Part shown: one piece after another, positions 7,723 through 15,856 of the stretch
Numbering within the stretch: the stretch's first letter is position 1
Layout of the letters: each line of letters starts with the position of its first letter
NCBI GenBank assembly: GCA_029260655.1
Contig: JAJDCU010000077.1
Coordinates: forward strand, 1-45,334
Reading direction: 5' to 3'
Length of the DNA stretch: 45,334 bases
Origin: Phycisphaeraceae bacterium
GTDB lineage: Bacteria; Planctomycetota; Phycisphaerae; Phycisphaerales; Phycisphaeraceae
Notes under the pieces: model-generated
What the model was told of the DNA's origin: nothing
The model's input: the letters and a program-made list of their open reading frames with translations, nothing else
Databases searched by the model: none
Position numbers and translations under genes: made by a program

Positions 7723-8115
7723 ATGAGCGAGAGTCTTTTCGAGCGGATCGGTGGTAAAGACGCGATTGAGGCGGCGGTGGATATCTTCTACGGGAAGGTC
7801 ATGGCTGATGATCACATCAACCGGTTCTTCGCTGGCGTTGATATGGACAAGCAACGCGGCAAGCAGAAGATCTTCCTGGCGTACGCCTTCGGCGGGCCTG
7901 TGAAGTATGACGGCAAGGACATGCGTGAGGCTCACAAGCACCTGGTCGAGCGTGGGCTCAACGACAGCCATTTCGACGCCGTCGCCGGCCATCTCCAGGC
8001 GACCCTCGAAGAGCTGAATGTTCCTGCTGATCTGATCGGTGAAGTCATGGCCATCGCCGGCAGCACACGCGATGACGTCCTGAATCGCCCGACCCAGCAG
8101 CGTCGGTCCGCCTGA
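7723..8115 (+). CDS. glbN: Group I truncated haemoglobin
   Basis: A 130-residue 2-on-2 globin closely following the group I (GlbN) pattern: FERIGGKDAIEAAVDIFYGKVMADD, GGP..Y.GKDMREAHKHL and HFDAVAGHLQATLEEL. Tyr23 is the expected B10 distal residue and His71 the proximal F8 haem ligand. Group I proteins bind O2 and NO and are linked to NO detoxification or O2 handling. The start at 7723 (AAGGGCGGAAAC before ATG) aligns with family N-termini; an in-frame ATG at 7684 would add 13 unrelated residues. A strong intrinsic terminator follows at 8155, so this is probably a single-gene transcript. Confidence 0.92.
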   Translation: MSESLFERIGGKDAIEAAVDIFYGKVMADDHINRFFAGVDMDKQRGKQKIFLAYAFGGPVKYDGKDMREAHKHLVERGLNDSHFDAVAGHLQATLEELNVPADLIGEVMAIAGSTRDDVLNRPTQQRRSA

Positions 8116-8154
8116 CCCGGCTGCCGAGAGTCGACACGCTCGAAGTCCAACTAC

Positions 8155-8203
8155 CCACCGCTCAAACCCTCGGGCTCAGTCCGCCGGCTTGAGCGGTGGT
8201 TTT
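8155..8203 (+). terminator. Intrinsic terminator of the truncated haemoglobin gene
   Basis: CCACCGCTCAA (8155-8165) pairs perfectly with TTGAGCGGTGG (8189-8199), followed by TTTT. Eleven-bp stem with a 23-base loop, 40 bases after the globin stop codon. Confidence 0.75.
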
Positions 8204-8467
8204 GTATCTACCGAGAGGTGTGCCGCATCAGGTCATATCGCCGTATGGTGGCTCTGAGTCACCGAAGGTAAGCCCGGGGCCGAACTTAGCCTCGTTCGCC
8301 TTGCGGTCGCCTGGCAGGCTGAGTTATACATAACGTATATTATCGGATCTAAAGCAGGGGGTCGGATCTGGGAAAAGTGCTTGCCCGCTAGGTGGCGGCC
8401 AGCTATAAGAAACGGGTCAGTTACGGATCGATCACGTCCACCACGTCCCTCTTTTAGGAGAGAACCC

Positions 8468-8584
8468 ATGATTCGACGGCTTTCGTTGGTCCTGTTGATC
8501 GCAATGGCGGTGATTGCTTTTTCCGGTTGTGCGAGCGTCCAGGTCGAGGATGAGCACGGCGGCTACGGGGTATCGACCTATTGA
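8468..8584 (+). CDS. 38-residue lipoprotein
   Basis: MIRRLSLVLLIAMAVIAFSG followed by Cys is a complete lipoprotein signal peptide with lipobox FSGC, leaving a mature peptide of only 18 residues. AGGAGAGAACCC precedes the ATG, an excellent Shine-Dalgarno. The 264 bases upstream carry no other gene, but include an AT-rich segment around 8325-8345 (ATACATAACGTATATTAT) that may hold its promoter. A bidirectional terminator follows at 8687. Small size and lipobox are reminiscent of entericidin-like peptides, but no homology is claimed. Confidence 0.72.
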   Translation: MIRRLSLVLLIAMAVIAFSGCASVQVEDEHGGYGVSTY

Positions 8585-8686
8585 CGTGTGAAGCGGTCGT
8601 CACCGGGCTCGCTGGCCAAGGTGACCATGACGGCGAAGCACCTGTCAAGAGCGTCTGATTCAACCCGACACCAGAGATGATTTATT

Positions 8687-8728
8687 AAACAAAAACAGCC
8701 GCACAATTGAGTGCGGCTGTTTTTGTTT
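8687..8728. terminator. Bidirectional intrinsic terminator
   Basis: AAACAAAAACAGCCGCAC (8687-8704) pairs perfectly with GTGCGGCTGTTTTTGTTT (8711-8728) around a 6-base loop. The A-rich and T-rich arms make it work both ways, between the plus-strand lipoprotein and the minus-strand PEP-CTERM gene. Confidence 0.88.
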
Positions 8729-8756
8729 GTATCCATAGTCCGGAGGCCAAATCGGC

Positions 8757-9482
8757 CTATCGCCGTCGTCTCAGACCAATCAGCACGGACCCGCAGGCCA
8801 GCAGCCCAAGGCTTGCCGGTTCGGGGATGACCACCTGGAAGAACGAGGTCAGCGAGACGGTGTCGCCGGGGGTCAGTGTGAAGGTGTGGTTGATCCCGAT
8901 GGTGCTCAGCGCGGCGGGACCGGGGATGGTGGGCCCGGGCAGGCCGACGTTGGTCGCTGGGATGTTCGCGGTGCCGCCTGGGAACGGGGCGCTGAAGCTA
9001 AACGGTGCGGTGATAATCGGCAAAGCGCTGACGCCGTCGATCAGGCCGTCAAATAATGGCGCTGCGCCGGCGTTGGCGACGGTGCCCCCCCCACCGTTTA
9101 CGTCGGTGACTGATCCACCCACGGACCCGCCGATCAAAGAACTGGGTGTGACAGGCGGTGCGATCGGGAGCGTGACGTTCAGGATGAACGTCTGAGTCAT
9201 CCCGGACACGTTGGTCAGGCCGAAGACGCCGTTGACGAATGGGTCGGTGTCGACGGTCATGTCCCAGGTCAGATTCCACATCCCGGGCATCATCATGTTG
9301 CCATCGAGGTCGAACTGATCGGGACTGCCGTTCGCAACGGCTGCGGGGCTCAGCGTCTGGGTGTTACCCATGACGCCGACTTGGATCTGCACATCGGGCG
9401 CGACGGCGGCAAAGGATGCGCTGGTGAAAAGACCGACTGTACAAAGCGCGACACCGGCCCTGAGGACTAACTTCAATGACAT
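8757..9482 (-). CDS. PEP-CTERM protein
   Basis: A 241-residue secreted protein with signal peptide (ending near SASFAA), a Thr/Gly/Pro-rich beta body and a C-terminal sorting signal IPEPASLGLLACGSVLIGLRRRR. The body has no recognised enzymatic motif; segments such as TFTLTPGDTVSLTSFFQVV suggest a beta-sandwich. GGAGTGGAGATAGTCCT precedes the ATG, and a TTGTAA-17-TATATT promoter lies 44 bases upstream. It is transcribed alone, with a terminator shared with the 38-residue lipoprotein gene. Confidence 0.85.
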   Translation of the reverse strand: MSLKLVLRAGVALCTVGLFTSASFAAVAPDVQIQVGVMGNTQTLSPAAVANGSPDQFDLDGNMMMPGMWNLTWDMTVDTDPFVNGVFGLTNVSGMTQTFILNVTLPIAPPVTPSSLIGGSVGGSVTDVNGGGGTVANAGAAPLFDGLIDGVSALPIITAPFSFSAPFPGGTANIPATNVGLPGPTIPGPAALSTIGINHTFTLTPGDTVSLTSFFQVVIPEPASLGLLACGSVLIGLRRRR

Positions 9483-9525
9483 AGGACTATCTCCACTCCA
9501 AATTCAAATCCCACCCATCAACTAT

Positions 9526-9554
9526 AATATACCTATATGCCGATACCATTACAA
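9526..9554 (-). promoter_or_regulatory. Promoter of the PEP-CTERM gene at 8757
   Basis: Minus strand: -35 TTGTAA (9549-9554), 17-base spacer, -10 TATATT (9526-9531) in a locally AT-rich stretch 44 bases upstream of the ATG. Confidence 0.55.
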
Positions 9555-9634
9555 TAGAATCGTCGAAAAAAAACGCAGAATAGCGGCCCCGTCACAAAGT
9601 CCATAAGTTGGTCTGAAACAGAAAGATGCGTCGG

Positions 9635-10279
9635 CTAGCGCGTGCAGGCTACCCCGTCCGTGATGGAAATTCTTCCCTGTAAGAACAGGTTTATTGCCTG
9701 GGGATAGGCCAGGCACTCCTGTTCAAACACGCGGGCGGCGAGGGTTTGGGGGGTATCATCATCCAGGACCGGACAGGTGCGCTGCACGAGGATCACGCCG
9801 GTGTCGTAAGTCTGGTCGGCGAAGTGGACCGTGCAGCCGGAGACCTTGCAGCCGGCGTCGAGGACAGCCTGGTGGACGTGCTGGCCGAACATCCCCTTAC
9901 CCCCGAACGCCGGGAGCAGCGCCGGGTGGATGTTCAGCACCCTGTGGACGAAGTCGTCGGGGATCGAAAGCAGGCAGAGGAACCCGGCCAGGCAGACCAG
10001 ATCGGCATTGCTGTCATGTACGAACTGGAAGACCGCTTGGGAAAAGGCTGCGGTGTCGACGTGGTCTTTGCGGGCAACCAGGTGGATCGGGATATCGAGC
10101 TTGCGCTGTATGAGCCTGTCGTAAGACGCCTGATTGGAGCAGACGGCGACGGCCAACTCGGCGTCCAGTTCGCCTGTTTCAATCTTCTTAGCCAGGTTCA
10201 CCAGCGTGGTGCCTCCTCCGCTGACCAACACGGCCAGACGGATCGGCTGATGACGGGGCTTGGGTACAACGACCGGCAT
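9635..10279 (-). CDS. purN: Phosphoribosylglycinamide formyltransferase
   Basis: Transfers a formyl group from 10-formyl-THF to GAR in purine biosynthesis. The 214-residue product shows IRLAVLVSGGGTTLVNL at the N-terminus, the catalytic NIHPALLP (Asn and His), TVHF and the catalytic Asp in TYDTGVILVQ. Length matches PurN (about 210). The SGGGTTL phosphate loop differs slightly from the common SGNGSNL form. ATG 10279 is preferred; the upstream ATG at 10312 would overlap the divergent gluQ. Other pur genes are absent. Confidence 0.9.
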   Translation of the reverse strand: MPVVVPKPRHQPIRLAVLVSGGGTTLVNLAKKIETGELDAELAVAVCSNQASYDRLIQRKLDIPIHLVARKDHVDTAAFSQAVFQFVHDSNADLVCLAGFLCLLSIPDDFVHRVLNIHPALLPAFGGKGMFGQHVHQAVLDAGCKVSGCTVHFADQTYDTGVILVQRTCPVLDDDTPQTLAARVFEQECLAYPQAINLFLQGRISITDGVACTR

Positions 10280-10285
10280 GGCGGA

Positions 10286-10291
10286 TACGAT
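10286..10291 (+). promoter_or_regulatory. -10-like TACGAT close to the gluQ start
   Basis: TACGAT ends eight bases before ATG 10300 in the 20-base gap between divergent purN and gluQ, mirroring the site at 5803-5808. The -35 element is not convincing. Confidence 0.3.
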
Positions 10292-10299
10292 ACCTGACG

Positions 10300-11337
10300 A
10301 TGGACCGACCACAACCCAACTCCCCCGTTGCCTCCCCCGGATCCTCGCCCGAAGCCCTCGGCGATGTATCTAGCGCCGACCGCGAGGTCACACGGCTTGC
10401 GCCTTCCCCCACCGGGGCGCTGCACCTGGGCAACGCACGCACGTTCCTGATCAACTGGGCTCTGGCGAGGCAAAACGGCTGGCGGATCGTCCTGCGGATC
10501 GAGGATCTGGATGGGCCACGGATCAAGTCCGATGCCGACCAGCAGGCGATCGACATCCTTGACTGGCTGGGGCTGAATTGGGACGAGGGGCCGGTCTACC
10601 AGGCCCACGACCTGACGCCCTACCACCAGGCCCTCTCGGGGCTATTGAGCCGCGGAGAGATCTACCCCTGCACGTGCACACGCAAGGACATCCAAAACGC
10701 CCAGTCCGCCCCGCACGCGGATGAGCACGAGCTGCGTTACCCCGGGACCTGCCGGCCGACGCTGCCGATCGATCCGCCCCACCGCCAAGATGCCCTGCTG
10801 ACAGAGTCCGACACCGCTTGGCGTGTGATCGTTCCGCCGGAGTCGGTCGGGTATGAAGACCAACTGCACGGGCCCCAATCGGTGGATGTTCAACGGGAGG
10901 TCGGCGACTTCATCGTCGCCAGCAAGGCCGGGAGGCCGGCGTATCAGTTGGCGGTCGTGGTGGACGATGCCCGCCAGGGCGTGACCCAGGTCGTCCGCGG
11001 CGATGACCTGTTGCGTTCGACCGGCCGCCAGCTCTTGTTGTACCGTATGCTGGCGTTTGCGCCGGTGCCGACCTACACGCACCTGCCGCTGGTCCTGGGC
11101 ACAGACGGGCAACGGCTGGCCAAGCGGCACGGCGATACGCGCCTGTCTGCCTACCGGCAACGCGGAGTCCGCCCGCAGCGCCTGGTCGGGCTGCTGGCCC
11201 GGTGGTCGGCGCTGGTCGATCGGCGTGTCGAAATGACCGCTGACGAGTTCGCGGATGGGTTCGATCTGAGTCGGCTTGGACGGGAGCCGGTGATGTGGAC
11301 GCAGGAGGACGAAGCGTGGCTACTGGACGGATGTTAA
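10300..11337 (+). CDS. gluQ: Glutamyl-Q tRNA(Asp) synthetase
   Basis: A truncated GluRS paralogue that charges glutamate onto the queuosine of tRNA-Asp. The 345-residue length is right for GluQRS (about 300) and far short of GluRS (about 470) because the anticodon-binding domain is missing. Motifs: RLAPSPTGALHLGNARTFL (HIGH-type), LRIEDLDGPR, the Cys-rich CTCTRKDI...YPGTCR (zinc site), and RLAKRHGD (KMSKS-type). It has a ~30-residue unstructured N-terminal extension. Its last codons overlap the DUF192 gene by seven bases (ATGTTAA), suggesting an operon with 11331-13167. Confidence 0.85.
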   Translation: MDRPQPNSPVASPGSSPEALGDVSSADREVTRLAPSPTGALHLGNARTFLINWALARQNGWRIVLRIEDLDGPRIKSDADQQAIDILDWLGLNWDEGPVYQAHDLTPYHQALSGLLSRGEIYPCTCTRKDIQNAQSAPHADEHELRYPGTCRPTLPIDPPHRQDALLTESDTAWRVIVPPESVGYEDQLHGPQSVDVQREVGDFIVASKAGRPAYQLAVVVDDARQGVTQVVRGDDLLRSTGRQLLLYRMLAFAPVPTYTHLPLVLGTDGQRLAKRHGDTRLSAYRQRGVRPQRLVGLLARWSALVDRRVEMTADEFADGFDLSRLGREPVMWTQEDEAWLLDGC

Positions 11338-11825
11338 GACTACTTGGCTTGATCGTTGTGACGGGGCTGATTAGCGGCTGTCCCGCAGATGAATCACAGC
11401 CGCCCCCCCCGCCGACCGACGAGTCCGTGCTGTCCGTCTCGATCATGGGTGAGACGTTCGAGCTGGAACTGGCACTGGACGATGCCACCCGTGTCCAGGG
11501 CCTGTCCGATCGCGCGTCGATGCCAGATAGCGGCGGGATGCTCTTCGTATTTTCCGAACCCAGGCACCGGGCATTTGTGATGCGCCGCTGCCTGTTTCCG
11601 ATCGACCTGCTTTTTCTCGATGCCCAGGGCAAGGTCATCTGGATGCACGCGATGCAGGTCGAAAAGGACCCGGATCTTCCGGACAACCGGCTCAAACCCT
11701 ACATCAGTCACTACCCGGCCCAGTTCGCTATCGAGCTTACGCAAGGGTCGATCCAGCGGTTAGGCCTGCGCCAGGGCGATCAGATCGACCTGCCCTTGGA
11801 AGAGCTTAAGCACCGCACCCGCTAG
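11331..11825 (+). CDS. DUF192 lipoprotein
   Basis: A 164-residue lipoprotein: MLRLLGLIVVTGLISGC gives a lipobox ISGC, followed by a Pro-rich linker and a DUF192 domain (ELELALDDATRVQGLSDRASMPDSGGMLFVF, then FVMRRCLFPIDLLFLDAQGKV and the closing GLRQGDQIDL). DUF192 proteins form small beta folds of unknown biochemical role. The start at 11331 overlaps the gluQ stop; the upstream in-frame ATG at 11295 would bury the signal peptide. Confidence 0.85.
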   Translation: MLRLLGLIVVTGLISGCPADESQPPPPPTDESVLSVSIMGETFELELALDDATRVQGLSDRASMPDSGGMLFVFSEPRHRAFVMRRCLFPIDLLFLDAQGKVIWMHAMQVEKDPDLPDNRLKPYISHYPAQFAIELTQGSIQRLGLRQGDQIDLPLEELKHRTR

Positions 11826-11874
11826 GTCGATGACCCCTAATACGATGGGTGTCGTTACCTAATGGTGAGGCAGG

Positions 11875-13167
11875 ATGGCTGTGAATCAACTACTGCTGGT
11901 GGTGGACCGGGACAAGGACGTACAGCAGGTGACGGCCCGAGTCCAGGCGGTGTTGTCCCAATGGGATGAGCCGGGGCGCCCCAGTTCCGAAGCGATCTCG
12001 ATCGACGATCTCATCGCGGACCCATCGGTCCTTGGCAAAGCCCAGGTGGCCTGGCTGGTGCTCGACGACGACAACTCGCCCCAGGCGTTTGAGTTGATCG
12101 GCCAGGTTCAGGACCAACGTGTGCCCTCGGTGATCAGCTACACCGGTGCCGGGCCGAGGATCCAAGCGTACGAAGACGGGATCGTCGCCTGCCCGCTGGA
12201 TGCCGATCCGTCGGTGGCCTGCTCGATGTTGCGCTCGCTGTGGAGTCAGGTCACGGTGCTTGCCGAGATGCGCCACGAGATCAAGCTGCTGCGAGCCCAC
12301 GAGGGCGGGCTCTGCGGACAGATATCCCAGCTCGATGAGGAGCTGCGGATGGCGGCGCAGCTTCAAAAAGAGTTCATGCCGACCGAGTTGCCGCGCGCCG
12401 ACGGGGTCGGGTTCGACGTGCTGTGGCGTCCGGCCGGGTACGTCAGCGGAGATATCTACGATGTCATCCAGCTCGACGAGACACACATCGGCCTGTTCAT
12501 CGCCGACGCGGTGGGCCACGGTGTGCCCGCGGCGCTGATGACCGTACACATCAAGCGATCCATGCCGACCAAGGTGATCGACACCACGTTGGAAGCGGGA
12601 TACCGGCTCTACACGCCCGGGGAAGCGATCGGCATCCTCAACCGCGAGATGCTCAAGCACCAGACCGGAAAGGTCCGCTTCGCCACGGCCTGCTACGGCG
12701 TGATCGATACCGAAACCAACCAACTGACGATCGCCCGCGCCGGCCATCCCTACCCGCTGATTCTCCGTGCGGACGGACGGACCGAAACCATCGAACCCGA
12801 GGGCGGGCTGCTGGGCGTGTTCCCCGATGAGGTGTTCGAGCAGACCACCATCCAGCTCACGCCAGGCGACCGGGTGCTGCTCTACTCAGACGGCTTTGAG
12901 GTCGCGTTCCCCACCCGTGAAGAGCCGAAAAATGGCGGCCTGGCTGGTCATCACAAAATCGCCACCGACCAGTACGCCCAGGAGTTCGAGGACCTTCGCC
13001 ATGGCAACGCAGAGGCCGCCTTGGACCGCCTCGCCCAACGGCTGAACATGCAGTCCGGTTCGCTGAATCAACGCGACGACCTGACAGTGGTCTGCATGAC
13101 GATCAGCGAGCCGGCAAACATCGCCTCCAAGGAAACACCGCCTGCCGAGTCGGCCACCGCGGCGTAG
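11875..13167 (+). CDS. SpoIIE/RsbU-type PP2C phosphatase with receiver-like N-terminus
   Basis: A 430-residue regulatory serine/threonine phosphatase. Residues ~1-125 look like a diverged receiver domain (LLLVVDRDKDVQQV; LVLDDDNSPQAFELI), residues ~130-165 form a coiled linker (QISQLDEELRMAAQLQKEFMP) and the rest is a SpoIIE PP2C domain with metal-binding SGDIYDV and ADAVGHG, RAGHPYPL, LYSDGFEVAF and the terminal RDDLTVVCM. Such proteins dephosphorylate STAS anti-anti-sigma factors in partner-switching pathways; a STAS protein is encoded at 28433. GAGGCAGG precedes the ATG. Probable third gene of the gluQ unit. Confidence 0.88.
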   Translation: MAVNQLLLVVDRDKDVQQVTARVQAVLSQWDEPGRPSSEAISIDDLIADPSVLGKAQVAWLVLDDDNSPQAFELIGQVQDQRVPSVISYTGAGPRIQAYEDGIVACPLDADPSVACSMLRSLWSQVTVLAEMRHEIKLLRAHEGGLCGQISQLDEELRMAAQLQKEFMPTELPRADGVGFDVLWRPAGYVSGDIYDVIQLDETHIGLFIADAVGHGVPAALMTVHIKRSMPTKVIDTTLEAGYRLYTPGEAIGILNREMLKHQTGKVRFATACYGVIDTETNQLTIARAGHPYPLILRADGRTETIEPEGGLLGVFPDEVFEQTTIQLTPGDRVLLYSDGFEVAFPTREEPKNGGLAGHHKIATDQYAQEFEDLRHGNAEAALDRLAQRLNMQSGSLNQRDDLTVVCMTISEPANIASKETPPAESATAA

Positions 13168-13173
13168 TTCCCG

Positions 13174-13851
13174 CTAACCGACAAACCCCGCCTCGCGTAA
13201 CGACTGCATCGTAAGTCCCCCGGCCTTCTCATCGCCGGACTGACCACGCAGCCGGTTGAGTTGATGCACCACGGTTTTACTGATGATGTCGGCTTCCAGG
13301 TTTACCCGCCGGCCGATCTTGGCTTGACCGAGCGTGGTCAACTCCAGCGTGGTCGGGATCAGTGCGACCTCAAAGGTGTCTTCCTTCACCTCGGCGAGGG
13401 TCAGGCTCACCCCGTCGATCGCGACCGAGCCCTTGGGGATGATGTAGGGCACTAATTCATCTGGTGGCTTGACCGTCACACGGTGCTCGTCTTCGCCCGT
13501 GTGGATATGCGTAACCTCACCGACCCCGTCGACGTGGCCCTGCATGAAGTGCCCGCCCAGCGGTTGGTTCGCCGTCACCGCCGGCTCGAGGTTGACCGGG
13601 TCGCCCTCACACAGGCCGCCCAGTGTCGTCTTGGCCAGCGTCTCGGCGATCACATCAAAACCAAGCACGCCGCCGGCGATGTCTGTGACCGTCAGGCAGA
13701 CCCCCGACACACAGATCGAGTCCCCGTGCACCGGGCGGTACCCCCCCGCTTCTGCCGGCCAGCCGCAGCCATCCACCACCAGGCGGATGCCGAAGGCGTT
13801 ACGCTCGATCCGGGCCACACATCCCTTGGCTTGAACGATCCCTGTGAACAT
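13174..13851 (-). CDS. ribE: Riboflavin synthase alpha chain
   Basis: Dismutates two 6,7-dimethyl-8-ribityllumazine molecules to riboflavin. The 225-residue protein begins MFTGIVQAKGCV, the canonical N-terminus, and contains two lumazine-binding barrels with repeated motifs (DSICVSGVCLTV / GSVAIDGVSLTL; GHFMQGHVDGVGEV between them). Normal length. The start is set by MFTGIV at 13851; the open frame extends upstream, but that extension is not conserved. It diverges from aspS. No other rib genes are near. Confidence 0.94.
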   Translation of the reverse strand: MFTGIVQAKGCVARIERNAFGIRLVVDGCGWPAEAGGYRPVHGDSICVSGVCLTVTDIAGGVLGFDVIAETLAKTTLGGLCEGDPVNLEPAVTANQPLGGHFMQGHVDGVGEVTHIHTGEDEHRVTVKPPDELVPYIIPKGSVAIDGVSLTLAEVKEDTFEVALIPTTLELTTLGQAKIGRRVNLEADIISKTVVHQLNRLRGQSGDEKAGGLTMQSLREAGFVG

Positions 13852-13961
13852 GGCGCAAGTGTACCAACCGGCCCGGGGTTTGGTATCATCCCCGATCCAA
13901 CGCCGGCACAGGCCGGGCTTTAGTGACGTTCCGACAGGCACCTTACCGATTCGAGCAGGAC

Positions 13962-15740
13962 ATGAAACCACGTACCCACGACTGTGGCGCACTCCGCCAG
14001 GAACACGTTGACCAGACCGTTTGCCTGTCGGGTTGGGTCAATAACTACCGCGACCACGGCGGCGTCATCTTCATCGACCTGCGAGACCGGGCCGGGATCA
14101 CCCAGATCGTATTCCACCCCGAGGCCGCCGACGCCCACGCGCTGGCGGATAAGCTGCGTAACGAGGATGTGATCCAGGTCACAGGAAAAGTCATCGCCCG
14201 AGGGATCGACGACAAAGGCAAGAGCCTGACCAACCCCAAACTCTCGACCGGCGAGATCGAGGTCCAGGCCGAGGAACTTGAGATCCTCAACAAGGCCCAG
14301 ACCCCTCCGTTCACCCCGGATGAAGCAGAGCGCACCGGCGAGGAGACCCGCCTGAAGTACCGGTACATCGACCTGCGCCGCCCGAAGATGCAGGAGGTGC
14401 TCAAGACCCGCTCTCGCGTGACCAAGGTGATGCGGGACTATTTCGCCGACAACGAGTTCCTCGAAATCGAGACGCCGTTTCTGTGTAAGTCGACCCCCGA
14501 GGGCGCGCGCGACTTCCTGGTGCCGTCGCGCAAACAGCCCGGCGAGTTCTATGCGCTGCCTCAGAGCCCGCAGCTTTTTAAGCAGATCCTGATGGTCTCC
14601 GGGTGCGAACGGTATCTACAGATCGTCCGTTGCTTCCGGGACGAGGACCCGCGCGCCGATCGGCAGGCCGAGTTCACCCAGATCGACCTGGAGATGAGCT
14701 TCGTGAGTTGTGAAGACGTGATGAAGATGACCGAGGGTTCGATCCGCGCGGTGTGGAAAGACATCCTGGATGTCGATGTCCCGCCGATCCGCCGGATGTC
14801 TTACGCCGAGGCGATGGACCGTTTCGGAAGCGATCGGCCTGACCTGCGCTTCGGGATGGAGCTGATCGACGTCTCGGACCTGGCGCAGCAGACGGAGTTC
14901 AAAGTGTTCTCCAATGCGATCGAGGCCGGGGGCGTGGTCAAAGCGATCCGCGTGCCCGGCGGTGCGAAGATGAGCCGCAAGGAAACCGACGCCCTGGCCG
15001 AATGGGTCAAGCAGTTCGGCGCCGGCGGCCTGCCCGTGTGCAAGGTCGAAGGCGGTGCGCTGACGACCGGCGTATCCAAGTTCGTCGCACCCATAGCTGA
15101 CGACCTGATCAAGCGTATGGAAGCAGAAGATGGCGACCTGATCTGCTTCGGTGTGGACGTGGTCCCGGCGACGGTCGCGAGGGTCCTCGGCGAGCTGCGC
15201 GTCAAGCTCGCGCATGACCTTGACATGATCGAACCGGGCCAATGGGAATGGGTATGGATCGTCGACTTCCCCCTGATCGAATGGAGCAAGGAGCAGCAGC
15301 GCTGGGACAGCCTGCACCACCCGTTCACCGCGCCCAACGAAGAAGACATGGACAAGCTCGAAGACGACCCCGGGGCGGTACTGTCTCAGGCCTACGACCT
15401 GGTGCTCAACGGCTCGGAGCTCGGCGGCGGGTCGATCCGTATCCACCGGATGGACGTGCAGGAAAAGATCTTCGGCCTGCTGGGGATCACGCCCGAGGCG
15501 GCCAAATCCAAGTTCGGGTTCCTCCTGGATGCCCTGAAGTTCGGCGCGCCGCCGCACGGCGGGATCGCGTTTGGGCTCGACCGCATCGTCATGCACCTGG
15601 TCGACACAACCAACATCCGCGACGTGATCGCGTTCCCCAAGACGCAGACCGGCGTCGACCTGATGACCATGGCCCCCTCCCCCGTCGATGACGCCCAAAT
15701 GCAAGAGCTTCACGTGAGGCTGAATCTGCCGGTGAAGTAG
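13962..15740 (+). CDS. aspS: Aspartyl-tRNA synthetase
   Basis: A 592-residue class IIb synthetase of bacterial type: N-terminal OB-fold anticodon-binding domain (CLSGWVNNYRDHGGVIFIDLRDR), motif 2 (FRDEDPRADRQAEFTQIDLEMSF), the bacterial GAD insertion (~290-420), and motif 3 (GGIAFGLDRIVMHL). QSPQLFKQILM is the Asp-binding loop. Start at 13962, MKPRTHDCGALRQEHV, matches family N-termini; a GTG 39 bases upstream is less likely. The stop TAG runs straight into a G-rich quadruplex-type tract. Confidence 0.95.
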   Translation: MKPRTHDCGALRQEHVDQTVCLSGWVNNYRDHGGVIFIDLRDRAGITQIVFHPEAADAHALADKLRNEDVIQVTGKVIARGIDDKGKSLTNPKLSTGEIEVQAEELEILNKAQTPPFTPDEAERTGEETRLKYRYIDLRRPKMQEVLKTRSRVTKVMRDYFADNEFLEIETPFLCKSTPEGARDFLVPSRKQPGEFYALPQSPQLFKQILMVSGCERYLQIVRCFRDEDPRADRQAEFTQIDLEMSFVSCEDVMKMTEGSIRAVWKDILDVDVPPIRRMSYAEAMDRFGSDRPDLRFGMELIDVSDLAQQTEFKVFSNAIEAGGVVKAIRVPGGAKMSRKETDALAEWVKQFGAGGLPVCKVEGGALTTGVSKFVAPIADDLIKRMEAEDGDLICFGVDVVPATVARVLGELRVKLAHDLDMIEPGQWEWVWIVDFPLIEWSKEQQRWDSLHHPFTAPNEEDMDKLEDDPGAVLSQAYDLVLNGSELGGGSIRIHRMDVQEKIFGLLGITPEAAKSKFGFLLDALKFGAPPHGGIAFGLDRIVMHLVDTTNIRDVIAFPKTQTGVDLMTMAPSPVDDAQMQELHVRLNLPVK

Positions 15741-15856
15741 GGATTTGGGATTGGGTTTTCGGGTTAAGGAGTCCAGCGGTATTGGTATTGTTGAACTAGC
15801 GGCGAGCATGTGCCATGCCCTAAACCCGAATCTCCAACCCCTAAGATCCAACCACC
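15740..15856. repeat. aspS-asnB spacer with G-rich and C-rich arms (imperfect inverted repeat)
   Basis: The G-rich arm at 15740-15770 has GGG runs spaced by 4, 3 and 5 bases (a plus-strand quadruplex motif). The C-rich arm at 15816-15848 (CCCTAAACCCGAATC...CCCCTAAGATCC) is its approximate reverse complement. The arms flank about 45 bases. The C-rich arm ends nine bases before the asnB ATG, which has no Shine-Dalgarno. Confidence 0.5.

Noticed and set aside
14616-15851. 411-codon open frame antisense to aspS
   Set aside because: A shadow of GC-rich codon bias; no start signals or protein motifs, while aspS on the other strand is unmistakable.
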